Assembly: GCA_903832325.1 (NCBI GenBank)
Contig: CAILBC010000023.1
Location: 159,184-223,183, forward strand
DNA from: an uncultured Sphingomonadales bacterium
Lineage (GTDB): Bacteria; Pseudomonadota; Alphaproteobacteria; Sphingomonadales; Sphingomonadaceae
Length of the DNA stretch: 64,000 bases
Reading direction: 5' to 3'
The position numbers and the translations under genes were made by a program. Below the pieces are notes generated by a model. That model ran no database searches, was not told where the DNA came from, and was given only the letters and a program-made list of their open reading frames with translations. This document shows, piece after piece, positions 47,507 through 55,568 of the stretch; within the stretch, counting starts at the first letter, position 1, and every line of letters starts with the position of its first letter.

Positions 47507-47571
47507 GACGATATGGGGGCCAGGCTGGCGCTGATGGGTGCCGGCCCTGGCCTGCCAGAGGCAAAATCCCG

Positions 47572-49200
47572 TCAATCCTCCGGATCAGCCACCTTGAACG
47601 GGTCGGTCGGGGTGGGCTGTGCGGGCAGGGGTGGGCGTGGCAGGTCCTTGTCGCTGTTGGCCGCCTGCCACAGCATCCCGGCAAAGATCACCGAGATCTG
47701 GCGCATGTCATCGGGGCGCATGTGGTCGAGCGTGTCGAGCGTGGAATGGTGGACTCTGGTTTCGTAATCGAGCGGGTCCTGGATGAACTGGTATCCGGGC
47801 AGGCCCACGGCCTGGAATTTTTCGTGGTCGGTGCCGTGGGTCTTGCTGGCGACAAGCGTGGTTGCGCCCATTGCATGGAACGGGGCGAGCCATTCGCCCA
47901 GCAGCGGGTTTGCGCCGACATTGCCCTCGGTATAGATCCCGCGCACTTTGCCCGATCCGTTGTCGACATTGAAATAGGCCTTCAGCGCGGCGTGTTCGGG
48001 TTTGGGGGTGATGGGATAGGCCTTGTTCCACGCATCTTCGGCGGCAAAGCCGGCGATTTTCGGATCGACCGGGCGCGATGCGAAGTGCTGGTTGACATAG
48101 GCCAGGCTGCCCAGTTCGCCCTGTTCTTCGCCGCTCCACAGCGCAATACGGATCGTGCGGCGCGGTTTGATGCCCAGTTTCTGGATCAGGCGCGCCGCCT
48201 CGATCACCGCGACCGACCCGGCGCCATTGTCGCTGGCGCCATCGCCGGCGATCCAGCTGTCGAAATGGGCCCCGGCCATGACCACCCCGGCCTTGGGATC
48301 GGTGCCGGGGATTTCGGCGATGATGTTGGTGGCATTCAGGTTCTTGTCGTCATAGCGCGCAGCGACCGCGATGCTGATCTGCGGCGCAGGGCCGGTAACC
48401 GCCAGACGCACCAGCCGGCGATAATCTTCCTGCGCCATTTCCAGCGCGGGCAGCGCCAGCGTCTGCCCCGGCTGATAGGCATAGCCTTCGCCCGAAACCA
48501 GTTTGCCATCGCGATAGGCCTTCCACACGATGGCCACGGCGCCTTCGGCTTTGGCAAAGGCGGCCAGCTTTTCACGGAACGGCAGCGCCTTTATCCAGCG
48601 CGGTTTGGTCAGCGGATCAAAGCGCGGTGCGTCATAATGATCGAGCTCGGCAATGTCCTTGTCGGAATAGCGCTGAAACACGGCTTCCTTGCTTTCGCTG
48701 GTTTCGCCGGGCATCGAAACGAGCACGATCTTGCCCGCCAGCTTGCCCTTCCACTGCGCCAGATGTTCCTCCTTAGCCATCGGCGCGACGATCACCGGGG
48801 CGGTGATTGTGCCGGCAGTAGGCGGCGACCAGGCCACCGGGATCACTGTCAGCGGCAGTTTGCGCGGGGTGACCATGCTGGCCGCATAGCTGTCGAGATT
48901 CCACCCCAGCCCGAAATAGAACGGTTCTTCGTGCACATTCACGAGGCCATAGCGTTTGAGCAGCGCGACCGCCCAGGCCTGCGCCTTGCGCTGGTTGTCG
49001 GAATTGGTCAGCCGCGGGCCGATGCCATCAAACAGCGCCGAAGCATTCGCCATCACTTCGCTGCGTTCCAGGCCTTCATCGATGATCCGGGCGATGGCCG
49101 GGTCCGGCGCCGGTTCGGCGCGCGCAGGCGCGGTGGCAAGCACCAGGGCAAGAGCAAAAGACGAACAGGCTGCGCCGCGAAGTGCCATCGATAACCCCAT
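47572..49200 (-). CDS. Secreted M28-family metallopeptidase
   Basis: A 542-residue exported zinc aminopeptidase/carboxypeptidase of the M28 family, close to the carboxypeptidase Q type. It has a signal peptide (SFALALVLATAPARA), a PA-like insert (about residues 130-280), then the metal-binding sequence VMAGAHFDSWIAGDGASDNGAG (His, Asp), the catalytic and metal Glu pair SGEEQGELGS, and a late His in LVASKTHGTDHEKFQAVG. Signal-bearing, so periplasmic or secreted. An ATG at 49188 is an alternative start. Confidence 0.9.
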   Translation of the reverse strand: MGLSMALRGAACSSFALALVLATAPARAEPAPDPAIARIIDEGLERSEVMANASALFDGIGPRLTNSDNQRKAQAWAVALLKRYGLVNVHEEPFYFGLGWNLDSYAASMVTPRKLPLTVIPVAWSPPTAGTITAPVIVAPMAKEEHLAQWKGKLAGKIVLVSMPGETSESKEAVFQRYSDKDIAELDHYDAPRFDPLTKPRWIKALPFREKLAAFAKAEGAVAIVWKAYRDGKLVSGEGYAYQPGQTLALPALEMAQEDYRRLVRLAVTGPAPQISIAVAARYDDKNLNATNIIAEIPGTDPKAGVVMAGAHFDSWIAGDGASDNGAGSVAVIEAARLIQKLGIKPRRTIRIALWSGEEQGELGSLAYVNQHFASRPVDPKIAGFAAEDAWNKAYPITPKPEHAALKAYFNVDNGSGKVRGIYTEGNVGANPLLGEWLAPFHAMGATTLVASKTHGTDHEKFQAVGLPGYQFIQDPLDYETRVHHSTLDTLDHMRPDDMRQISVIFAGMLWQAANSDKDLPRPPLPAQPTPTDPFKVADPED

Positions 49201-49241
49201 CTGGTTGAAAGCTCCGCTTTGGCGTCAGACTATACGAGCGC

Positions 49242-49293
49242 GGCCCGCTTGCAATGGCCCGCTTGCAATGGCCCACTTGCAATGGCCCACTGG
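49242..49293. repeat. Tandem repeat, 3.7 x 14 bp, in front of gltX
   Basis: Units of GGCCCRCTTGCAAT follow one another in the 124-base gap between the divergent peptidase and gltX genes, about 30 bases before the gltX start. They sit where promoter elements would be expected. Confidence 0.8.
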
Positions 49294-49324
49294 CGCACGC
49301 GGGCGCACGCGCTATAGGGCAGGG

Positions 49325-50653
49325 ATGACCGTTGTTACCCGTTTTGCCCCTTCGCCCACCGGCCGGCTGCATGTCGGCAATATCCGCACCGCGCTGCACA
49401 ACTGGTTGCTGGCGCGGCGCCATGGCGGTGCATTCCTGCTGCGCATCGATGATACCGATGCCGCGCGCAGCCTGGAAGAGCACGTGGTGGCGATCCGCGC
49501 CGATCTGGCCTGGCTGGGCCTGCATCCCGATGCCGAGGAACGCCAATCGGCGCGGTTTGGCATTTATCAGGCGGCGTTTGAGCGGCTGATTGCGGCAGGC
49601 CGCGTCTATCGCTGTTATGAAACGCAAGGCGAGCTGGATCTGCGGCGCAAAGTGCTGCTGTCACGCGGGCTGCCGCCGATCTATGACCGCACCGCGCTGG
49701 CGCTGACCGAAGCCGACCATGCCGCGCGCGCCGCAGCGGGCGAAGCGCCGCACTGGCGGTTCCTGCTCGATCACGACACGCCGATCACCTGGACCGACGG
49801 CATCCGCGGCGCCCAGCACTTCGATCCGCGCCAGATGTCGGACCCCGTGGTGCGCCGCGCCGATGGGTCGTGGCTGTATATGCTGCCCAGTGTGATCGAT
49901 GACATCGCCATGGGGGTAACCGACGTGCTGCGCGGCGAAGACCACGTTTCGAACACCGCAACGCAAGTGCAGATGTTCACCGCGCTGGGCGCCGCGGTGC
50001 CGCGCTTTGCCCATGCCGCGCTGCTGACCGGATCGGAAGGCAAGCTGTCGAAACGGCTGGGCGCGCTGGGCATGGCCGAATTTCGCGAAGCAGGCGTTGA
50101 GCCAGAGGCGCTGATCGCGCTGCTGGCGCGGCTGGGCACGGCCGATCCGGTCGATGCCACGATCGATGCCGACGGGTTGGCTGCGGCGTTCGATCTGTCA
50201 CGCTTTGGCCGCGCGCCGGCGCGGTTTGACGATGCGGAGCTTGATCGGGTGAACGCCGGGGTGATCCACCGCCTGCCGTTTGCGCGTGTGGCCAACCGCC
50301 TGCCCGATGGCATGGACGAAACCGCCTGGCTGGCGATCCGCCCCAATCTGGCGCGCGTGGCCGAAGCCGCCGACTGGTGGCAGGTGATCAAGGGGCCGGT
50401 TGCGGCGCCCGAATGCGATGCCGAAACGCGCCTGTTTCTGAATCAGGCCGCCGCCGTGGCCGCCACGCTCGACTGGGCGGCCGACCCGTGGGGCGCGCTG
50501 ACCACCGCGCTGAAAGAGGCGAGCGGACGCAAGGGCAAGGCGCTGTTCCTGCCACTGCGCCAGGCGCTGACCGGGATGGACCACGGCCCCGACATGAAGG
50601 CGCTGCTGCCACTGATCGGCCGCGATGAAGCACTGGCCCGGTTGCGCTGTTAA
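49325..50653 (+). CDS. gltX: Glutamyl-tRNA synthetase
   Basis: A class I aminoacyl-tRNA synthetase of 442 residues. It has the HIGH-type motif in RFAPSPTGRLHVGNIRTAL, the Glu/AMP region LRIDDTD and the KMSKS-type motif GKLSKRLG. The C-terminal anticodon-binding part is complete. Alphaproteobacteria often carry two GltX copies with different tRNA targets, and this one lacks obvious zinc-binding cysteines. The ATG at 49325 fits the family start exactly. Confidence 0.95.
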   Translation: MTVVTRFAPSPTGRLHVGNIRTALHNWLLARRHGGAFLLRIDDTDAARSLEEHVVAIRADLAWLGLHPDAEERQSARFGIYQAAFERLIAAGRVYRCYETQGELDLRRKVLLSRGLPPIYDRTALALTEADHAARAAAGEAPHWRFLLDHDTPITWTDGIRGAQHFDPRQMSDPVVRRADGSWLYMLPSVIDDIAMGVTDVLRGEDHVSNTATQVQMFTALGAAVPRFAHAALLTGSEGKLSKRLGALGMAEFREAGVEPEALIALLARLGTADPVDATIDADGLAAAFDLSRFGRAPARFDDAELDRVNAGVIHRLPFARVANRLPDGMDETAWLAIRPNLARVAEAADWWQVIKGPVAAPECDAETRLFLNQAAAVAATLDWAADPWGALTTALKEASGRKGKALFLPLRQALTGMDHGPDMKALLPLIGRDEALARLRC

Positions 50654-50678
50654 AATATCGTCAAAACAGATACTCAAG

Positions 50679-50777
50679 CCCCTCCCCTTCAGGGGAGGGG
50701 TTGGGGTGGGGGCCATCCCCACGCGCCGAGCCAGGACGAGAGCCCCCACCCCCGGCCCCTCCCCTGAAGGGGAGGGG
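50679..50777. repeat. Inverted pair of the CCCCTCCCCT/AGGGGAGGGG palindrome (copies 2 and 3)
   Basis: Two copies of the 22-base palindrome, at 50679-50700 and 50756-50777, lie in inverted orientation with matching flanks (TTGGGGTGGGGG and CCCCCACCCCCGG). They fill the gap between the convergent gltX and yqgE genes and probably work as a two-way transcription stop. The same element occurs at 19171. Confidence 0.8.
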
Positions 50778-50791
50778 AGCATGCACAGAAA

Positions 50792-51352
50792 TCACGCCCG
50801 CCCGGTGGCCGCCACCAGATGCGCCGGATCAATCCCTTCGGCGCGCCACGCCGCCTGCCACCGCAATGGCGCGGGCGTGTCGAACACAATCACCGCGCGG
50901 CCGGTGGCGGCATGCCAGCAGTGCTGGCGCATTTCGCCCTCCAGCTGCCCAGTGCCCCACCCGGCATAGCCCAACGCAACCAGCCAGTGATCGGGGCCTG
51001 TGCCGGCGGCAATCGCGCGCAGCACCTCGGTCGATGCGCTCAGGCTCCATTGGTCAGACACCGTCAGCGTGCCCGGCCCGTCCCAGTCGGGACTGTGCAG
51101 CACAAACCCGCGCGCCTGTTCGACCGGCCCGCCCAGATGCACCGGCGCATCGGGCGCGACGCCCGGCGCAATGCCGATATAATCCAGCAACCCGTGCAGC
51201 GTAACCGCCGGGTGGATCGCGCCCACGCCGATGCCCAGCGCGCCGTTGGCATCATGCACACACATTGCGATCACCGCATGATCAAACCGCGGATCGCCCA
51301 TGCCCGGCATCGCCAGCAAAATCGCCCCGCCCAGATATCGCGCCTCTGTCAT
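50792..51352 (-). CDS. YqgE/AlgH family protein (UPF0301)
   Basis: A 186-residue conserved protein. Landmarks are YLGGAILLAMPGMGDPRF at the N-terminus, VHLGGPVEQARGFVLHS in the middle and VALGYAGWGTGQLEGEM. No biochemical function is established for the family. The ATG at 51352 gives the standard start. Confidence 0.9.
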   Translation of the reverse strand: MTEARYLGGAILLAMPGMGDPRFDHAVIAMCVHDANGALGIGVGAIHPAVTLHGLLDYIGIAPGVAPDAPVHLGGPVEQARGFVLHSPDWDGPGTLTVSDQWSLSASTEVLRAIAAGTGPDHWLVALGYAGWGTGQLEGEMRQHCWHAATGRAVIVFDTPAPLRWQAAWRAEGIDPAHLVAATGRA

Positions 51353-51572
51353 TTCACCATAATACCCCCGCAAGCGACGGATGGGAACGGGGCTGTTGTG
51401 GAGTGGGGACTCGTGTTTATCAGGCAGTTGGCCGGGAGGGTGGGTATTGTGAATTTGAGATTTTTGAATTCTTGGCCGTATTTTATGATCCTATATTTGT
51501 CATGGACCCTTGGCGGAATCAGTTGACTCAGCTTAATGACACAGTCGATCGAACTGTGATGTGAGGCGTACT

Positions 51573-52580
51573 GTGACAGGTAATTTGAACTTAGATGGAG
51601 GCGACGGTGGCGCACAGCTTGCCATTGAAACTCTCCCAAAAGCCGCAATTCAGGCACTGTACCACGCTGTAACAGGGAAAACAGAAAATTATCGGAAAAC
51701 ACTTTCCGGTAATGTATTAATAAATTTCGTCGACATCGAAAGATTGTATCAATTAATTTGTCAACAATTAGAGCATTACCAACTTCTGGCCAAGCCGACT
51801 GTCACGGTTGTTTTAAAAACGGATAATAGCAGAAGCCTCACTTATAGTTCTTGGGAACGATACAAAGCACTTGAGATCAATACAGCCGAGATTACATCTG
51901 AGGTAATACTCAAGATAGAATTTGTAGCATCTCTTCCAAATACGCCCACACCTCAGCGGTGCATCCTAAATATAAATCTCGATTCAAGCCTCCCTATGTT
52001 AAATAGAGGAAATGAGTTTGATGATGTACCCTTTATTTTTGCGGCTATGTATTTAAGGCAATGGCAGACAGTCGAAATTTCTATCGATTTTGTTGACTTT
52101 CTTATTGCTAGAAACTTTGTTTCACAAATAGAAGAATGGTTTACTACCCTGCAACGAGTGCCAGATCGTAAATTTGAAAAGTTACTAGCTGCTAATATGC
52201 AACGATTAGACATTATTTTGGGACAGTCTGGAAGATTTGGATCGGCATTTTTTATTGCCTTTTATGTATTTTTTTCTGGGAATCCGCTTAAGAATTTTGA
52301 ATATTTTACCTATGCCGTGACTATTTCTTTTATGATTTGGGGAATAATACAAATTTCTGCTCAGGCTTTATCACGTTCGATAAAAAAGCGAGTGAACCGA
52401 AACATAATTCCGTCAGTCATAGTTTTGACAAATGGAGATAAAATTGGTTATAAAAAATTGCTAGAGAGCACAACTTCGACTTCAGGAACAGTGGCACGAC
52501 TAGCCTTTACTCCAATTTTTTCTATATTGTTTAACATAGTCGCAAGTTTCTTGTACGTTTGGCTAACCAGACCGAAATAA
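51573..52580 (+). CDS. AT-rich orphan membrane protein of unknown function
   Basis: A 335-residue protein I cannot assign. An alpha/beta-looking soluble part (residues 1-210, Lys/Glu/Asn/Ile rich) is followed by a hydrophobic hairpin (GSAFFIAFYVFF and AVTISFMIWGIIQIS), a basic loop (SRSIKKRVNRN) and a C-terminal membrane segment (IFSILFNIVASFLYVWL). The DNA is strikingly AT-rich and uses A/T-ending codons, unlike every neighbour, from about 51420 to 52660. This points to recent transfer between yqgE and glnD. GTG at 51573 has GAGG six bases upstream; GTG at 51561 is possible. No mobility genes adjoin it. A soluble domain tethered by a C-terminal membrane pair is common among defence and effector proteins, but that is only a guess. 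Confidence 0.75.
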   Translation: MTGNLNLDGGDGGAQLAIETLPKAAIQALYHAVTGKTENYRKTLSGNVLINFVDIERLYQLICQQLEHYQLLAKPTVTVVLKTDNSRSLTYSSWERYKALEINTAEITSEVILKIEFVASLPNTPTPQRCILNINLDSSLPMLNRGNEFDDVPFIFAAMYLRQWQTVEISIDFVDFLIARNFVSQIEEWFTTLQRVPDRKFEKLLAANMQRLDIILGQSGRFGSAFFIAFYVFFSGNPLKNFEYFTYAVTISFMIWGIIQISAQALSRSIKKRVNRNIIPSVIVLTNGDKIGYKKLLESTTSTSGTVARLAFTPIFSILFNIVASFLYVWLTRPK

Positions 52581-52714
52581 ATTATTAAAGAAAAATCAAA
52601 ATTTTTTGGGGGATTGATCATTTTTTACAACCGGCGTGTCATAAAATGTCCATCCCCGTAAAAGTAGGTGGCAGCCCAAACCGTTGCAAATCGTCCAGTC
52701 CAACCGTCGTGCGT

Positions 52715-52735
52715 GTCCTTCGACAGGCTCAGGAC
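52715..52735. repeat. Short palindromic repeat GTCCT-N11-AGGAC
   Basis: GTCCTTCGACAGGCTCAGGA is a familiar dispersed intergenic repeat type in sphingomonads. It lies in the 212-base gap between the AT-rich gene and glnD, where composition returns to the host average, and so may mark the boundary of the inserted segment. Confidence 0.55.
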
Positions 52736-52792
52736 GTGCAGAAGTAGGAAATTGGGCATGAAACGAAAAATTGGCGCCTTTGGCCGCCTACC

Positions 52793-55543
52793 CTACGCGG
52801 CAACCTTCGCCACACCTTCGCCCGCTGCCTCGATGAGCCGCCGTTCGATCGTGCGCAGGCGGCTTTCCCCGGTCACTTTGCTGCCCAGCACGTCGGTCAC
52901 ATAGAACGTATCGACCGCGCGTTCGCCATATGTGGCGATATGCGCCGAATGGACCATCAGCCGCGCTTCGAACAGCGCACGCGCCAGCCGGCTGAGCAGC
53001 GCCGGCCGATCGAGCGCGCCCACCTCGATCACGGTGAAGCGGTCCGATGCGGCGTTGTCGAAAATGACGATCGGGTGCACTTCAAACGCATCGGCACGCG
53101 GGCGCGCGAGCGGGCGCGCGGCCAGTTTGGGCAGCAGTTTCGCCTTGTTGGCCAGGGCATCGCCAATCGCGATTTTCAGCCGGTTCATCTGCACGTCTTC
53201 GCTCAAGGGCCGGCCGAGCGGGTCCTGCACCAGGAAATTGTCAATCGCCACGCCGCCGCGCGTGGTGTGGATGCGCGCATCGATGATGTTGCCCCCGGCC
53301 ACGTGGATGCCGCCGGCAATGCGATAGAACAGCCCGGGATGGTCTGCAGCGGTCACGGTGACCAGCGTGGCCCCGCGCGCGGGGTAATAGCGCGCCTCTA
53401 CCGACAGCGGTTCATCCAGAGCGATATCGAGCTGTTGCAGGTTCATCGCGATGATGTCTTCGGGTTCGGCAATCCAGTAGGCATCGAGCAACTGCCGCCC
53501 GACCGTGCCGATCAGCGCATCGCGTTCCTTCAATATCGCCGCGACCGCCTTTTTCTTGGCAGCGATGCGTTCGGCGCGGCCAAATTGCTTGTGCCCCAGC
53601 CGCAGCACTTCGTGCGTGGCAACGTAAAGATCGCCCAGCAACTGGCGTTTCCACGAATTCCAGATGCCCGGGCCGACCGCGCGGATATCGACAATCGTCA
53701 GCACCATCAGCAGGCGCAGCCGTTCGGCGCTTTGCACTTGCCCGGCAAAATCGGCGATCGTCTTGTAATCGGCCAGATCGCGCTTGAACGCGGTGGCGCT
53801 CATCAGCAGGTGCCAGCGCACCAGCCAGGCGACCATTTCGGTTTCGGCGGGGCCGAGGCCCAGACGCGGGCACAGCTTCATCGCGATTTCGGCGCCCAGC
53901 ACCGAATGATCGCCATGCCGCCCTTTGGCAATGTCATGCAGCATCGTCGCGACATAGAGCACCCGGCGCGACGCGATCTGGCCGATCACTGCCGTGGCCA
54001 GCGGATGCAGTTCGGTTTCTTCGCCACGTTCGATCCGGGCCAGCAGGCCGATGGCGCGGATGGTATGTTCATCGACCGTATAGTGGTGATACATGTCGAA
54101 CTGCATTTGCGCGGTAACCCGGCCGAAATCGGGCACGAACCGGCCAAACACCCCCGCCTCGCCCATCCAGCGCAACACCGTTTCAGGATCGCGCCGGCTG
54201 GTCAGGATATCCATGAACATCTGGTTGGCGCGCGGATCGCGCCGCACTGCCTGATCGATCAGCCCGGCATCGCGGTGGGCCTGGCGCATCGTTTCGGGGT
54301 GGATTTCCATGCCTTCGCGATCGGCAACATGGAACAGTTCGATCAGCCGCACCGGATCTTCGGCAAAAAATGCGCCGGGCCCGGCCGCCACTTTGTCGGC
54401 CACCACGGCAAAGGCGCCGATTTTCCGCCGTTCGCGCCGCCGCGCGCGCAGCTTGGCGAAAAAGCCCAGACGCTGCGAGGCCCACTGTTCGTCCAGTTGC
54501 GCCAGGAACACCCCGGTGAGCGAACCGACCTGGCGCGCATGGAGAAAGAACATCTGCATGAAGCGTTCGACCGCGCTTTTGCCCGGGCGGTCGGCAAAAT
54601 TCATGCGCAGCGCCACTTCGCGCTGCAGATCGAAGGTCAGACGGTCTTCCGGGCGGCGGGTAATCGTGTGCAGGTGGCAGCGCACCGCCCAGAAGAAGTT
54701 TTCCGCGCGGCGGAATGCGCGATATTCCATCCCGGTGAGCAGGCCCACATCGACCAGTTCCGACGGATCGCGCACTTTGTGGATATATTTGCCGATCCAG
54801 TAGAGCGCATGCAAATCGCGCAGACAGCCCTTGCCCTCTTTCACATTGGGTTCGACGACATAGCGGCTGTCGCCCAGGCGTTTGTGCCGGTCGTTGCGTT
54901 CGGCCAGTTTCTGCGCGACGAACTGGCGCTCTGTCCCGGCGGCCACATCGGCCCAGAAACGGCGCTGCGATTCGACATAGATCGGCCGGTCGCCCCAGAC
55001 ATAGCGCCCTTCGAGCAGCGCGGTGCGGATCGTCAGGTCAGACCGCGCCTGGCGCACCAGTTCATCGAGAGATCGGCTGGAATGGCCGACTTTCAGCCCC
55101 AGATCCCACAAGTAATACAGGATCGCCTCGATCACCTGTTCGCACCAGGCGGTGGGTTTGTTGGGGGTGACAAAGGCGATGTCGACATCCGAATGCGGCG
55201 CCATTTCGCCCCGGCCATAGCCGCCAACAGCCACCACCGCGATGCGTTCGCCGGTGGACCGGTTGCTGGCGCGATAGACCCGGGTGACGATATGATCGTG
55301 TATCACACGCACGATCTGATCGATCAGAAAGGCATGGCCCTGCGCGCATTCGGAGCCGTGCGTGGGGTGCACGGTCAGCCGGCGTGACAGTTCCTCGCGC
55401 CCGGCGGCCAGGCTCGCGCGCAGGATTTCGACAATCGCCGGACGCGCCTTGTCACCCTGTTCGGCGGCAATCGCGGCGATCGAGTCGGCCAGCGTGCGCC
55501 GGTCGATGATCGCACGCTGGTTGGGTATCCGGGGCAGCATCAT
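52793..55543 (-). CDS. glnD: [Protein-PII] uridylyltransferase / uridylyl-removing enzyme
   Basis: The glutamine sensor that uridylylates PII proteins at low glutamine and removes UMP at high glutamine. A 916-residue protein. The nucleotidyltransferase domain has VAVGGYGRGEMAPHSDVDI. The HD domain (middle) contains ATMLHDIAKGRHGDHSVLG for UMP removal. Two C-terminal ACT domains (TVTAADHPGLFYRIAGGI and EVGALDRPALLSRLARAL) bind glutamine. Its target Tyr51 is present in GlnK at 31 kb. The start has two adjacent ATGs (55543 and 55540). Confidence 0.96.
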   Translation of the reverse strand: MMLPRIPNQRAIIDRRTLADSIAAIAAEQGDKARPAIVEILRASLAAGREELSRRLTVHPTHGSECAQGHAFLIDQIVRVIHDHIVTRVYRASNRSTGERIAVVAVGGYGRGEMAPHSDVDIAFVTPNKPTAWCEQVIEAILYYLWDLGLKVGHSSRSLDELVRQARSDLTIRTALLEGRYVWGDRPIYVESQRRFWADVAAGTERQFVAQKLAERNDRHKRLGDSRYVVEPNVKEGKGCLRDLHALYWIGKYIHKVRDPSELVDVGLLTGMEYRAFRRAENFFWAVRCHLHTITRRPEDRLTFDLQREVALRMNFADRPGKSAVERFMQMFFLHARQVGSLTGVFLAQLDEQWASQRLGFFAKLRARRRERRKIGAFAVVADKVAAGPGAFFAEDPVRLIELFHVADREGMEIHPETMRQAHRDAGLIDQAVRRDPRANQMFMDILTSRRDPETVLRWMGEAGVFGRFVPDFGRVTAQMQFDMYHHYTVDEHTIRAIGLLARIERGEETELHPLATAVIGQIASRRVLYVATMLHDIAKGRHGDHSVLGAEIAMKLCPRLGLGPAETEMVAWLVRWHLLMSATAFKRDLADYKTIADFAGQVQSAERLRLLMVLTIVDIRAVGPGIWNSWKRQLLGDLYVATHEVLRLGHKQFGRAERIAAKKKAVAAILKERDALIGTVGRQLLDAYWIAEPEDIIAMNLQQLDIALDEPLSVEARYYPARGATLVTVTAADHPGLFYRIAGGIHVAGGNIIDARIHTTRGGVAIDNFLVQDPLGRPLSEDVQMNRLKIAIGDALANKAKLLPKLAARPLARPRADAFEVHPIVIFDNAASDRFTVIEVGALDRPALLSRLARALFEARLMVHSAHIATYGERAVDTFYVTDVLGSKVTGESRLRTIERRLIEAAGEGVAKVAA

Positions 55544-55568
55544 GGCCGCAGTCTATACCAGAATCCCT

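Noticed and set aside
51573..52580. Assignment of the AT-rich gene to a known defence system
   Set aside because: No motif of a nuclease, NTPase or known defence effector is visible, so naming a system would be invention.
52940..55387. A long open frame (815 codons) on the plus strand opposite glnD
   Set aside because: It is a by-product of GC-rich codon bias on the opposite strand. The composition is His/Arg/Gln-rich with no domain, and glnD on the minus strand has every expected motif.
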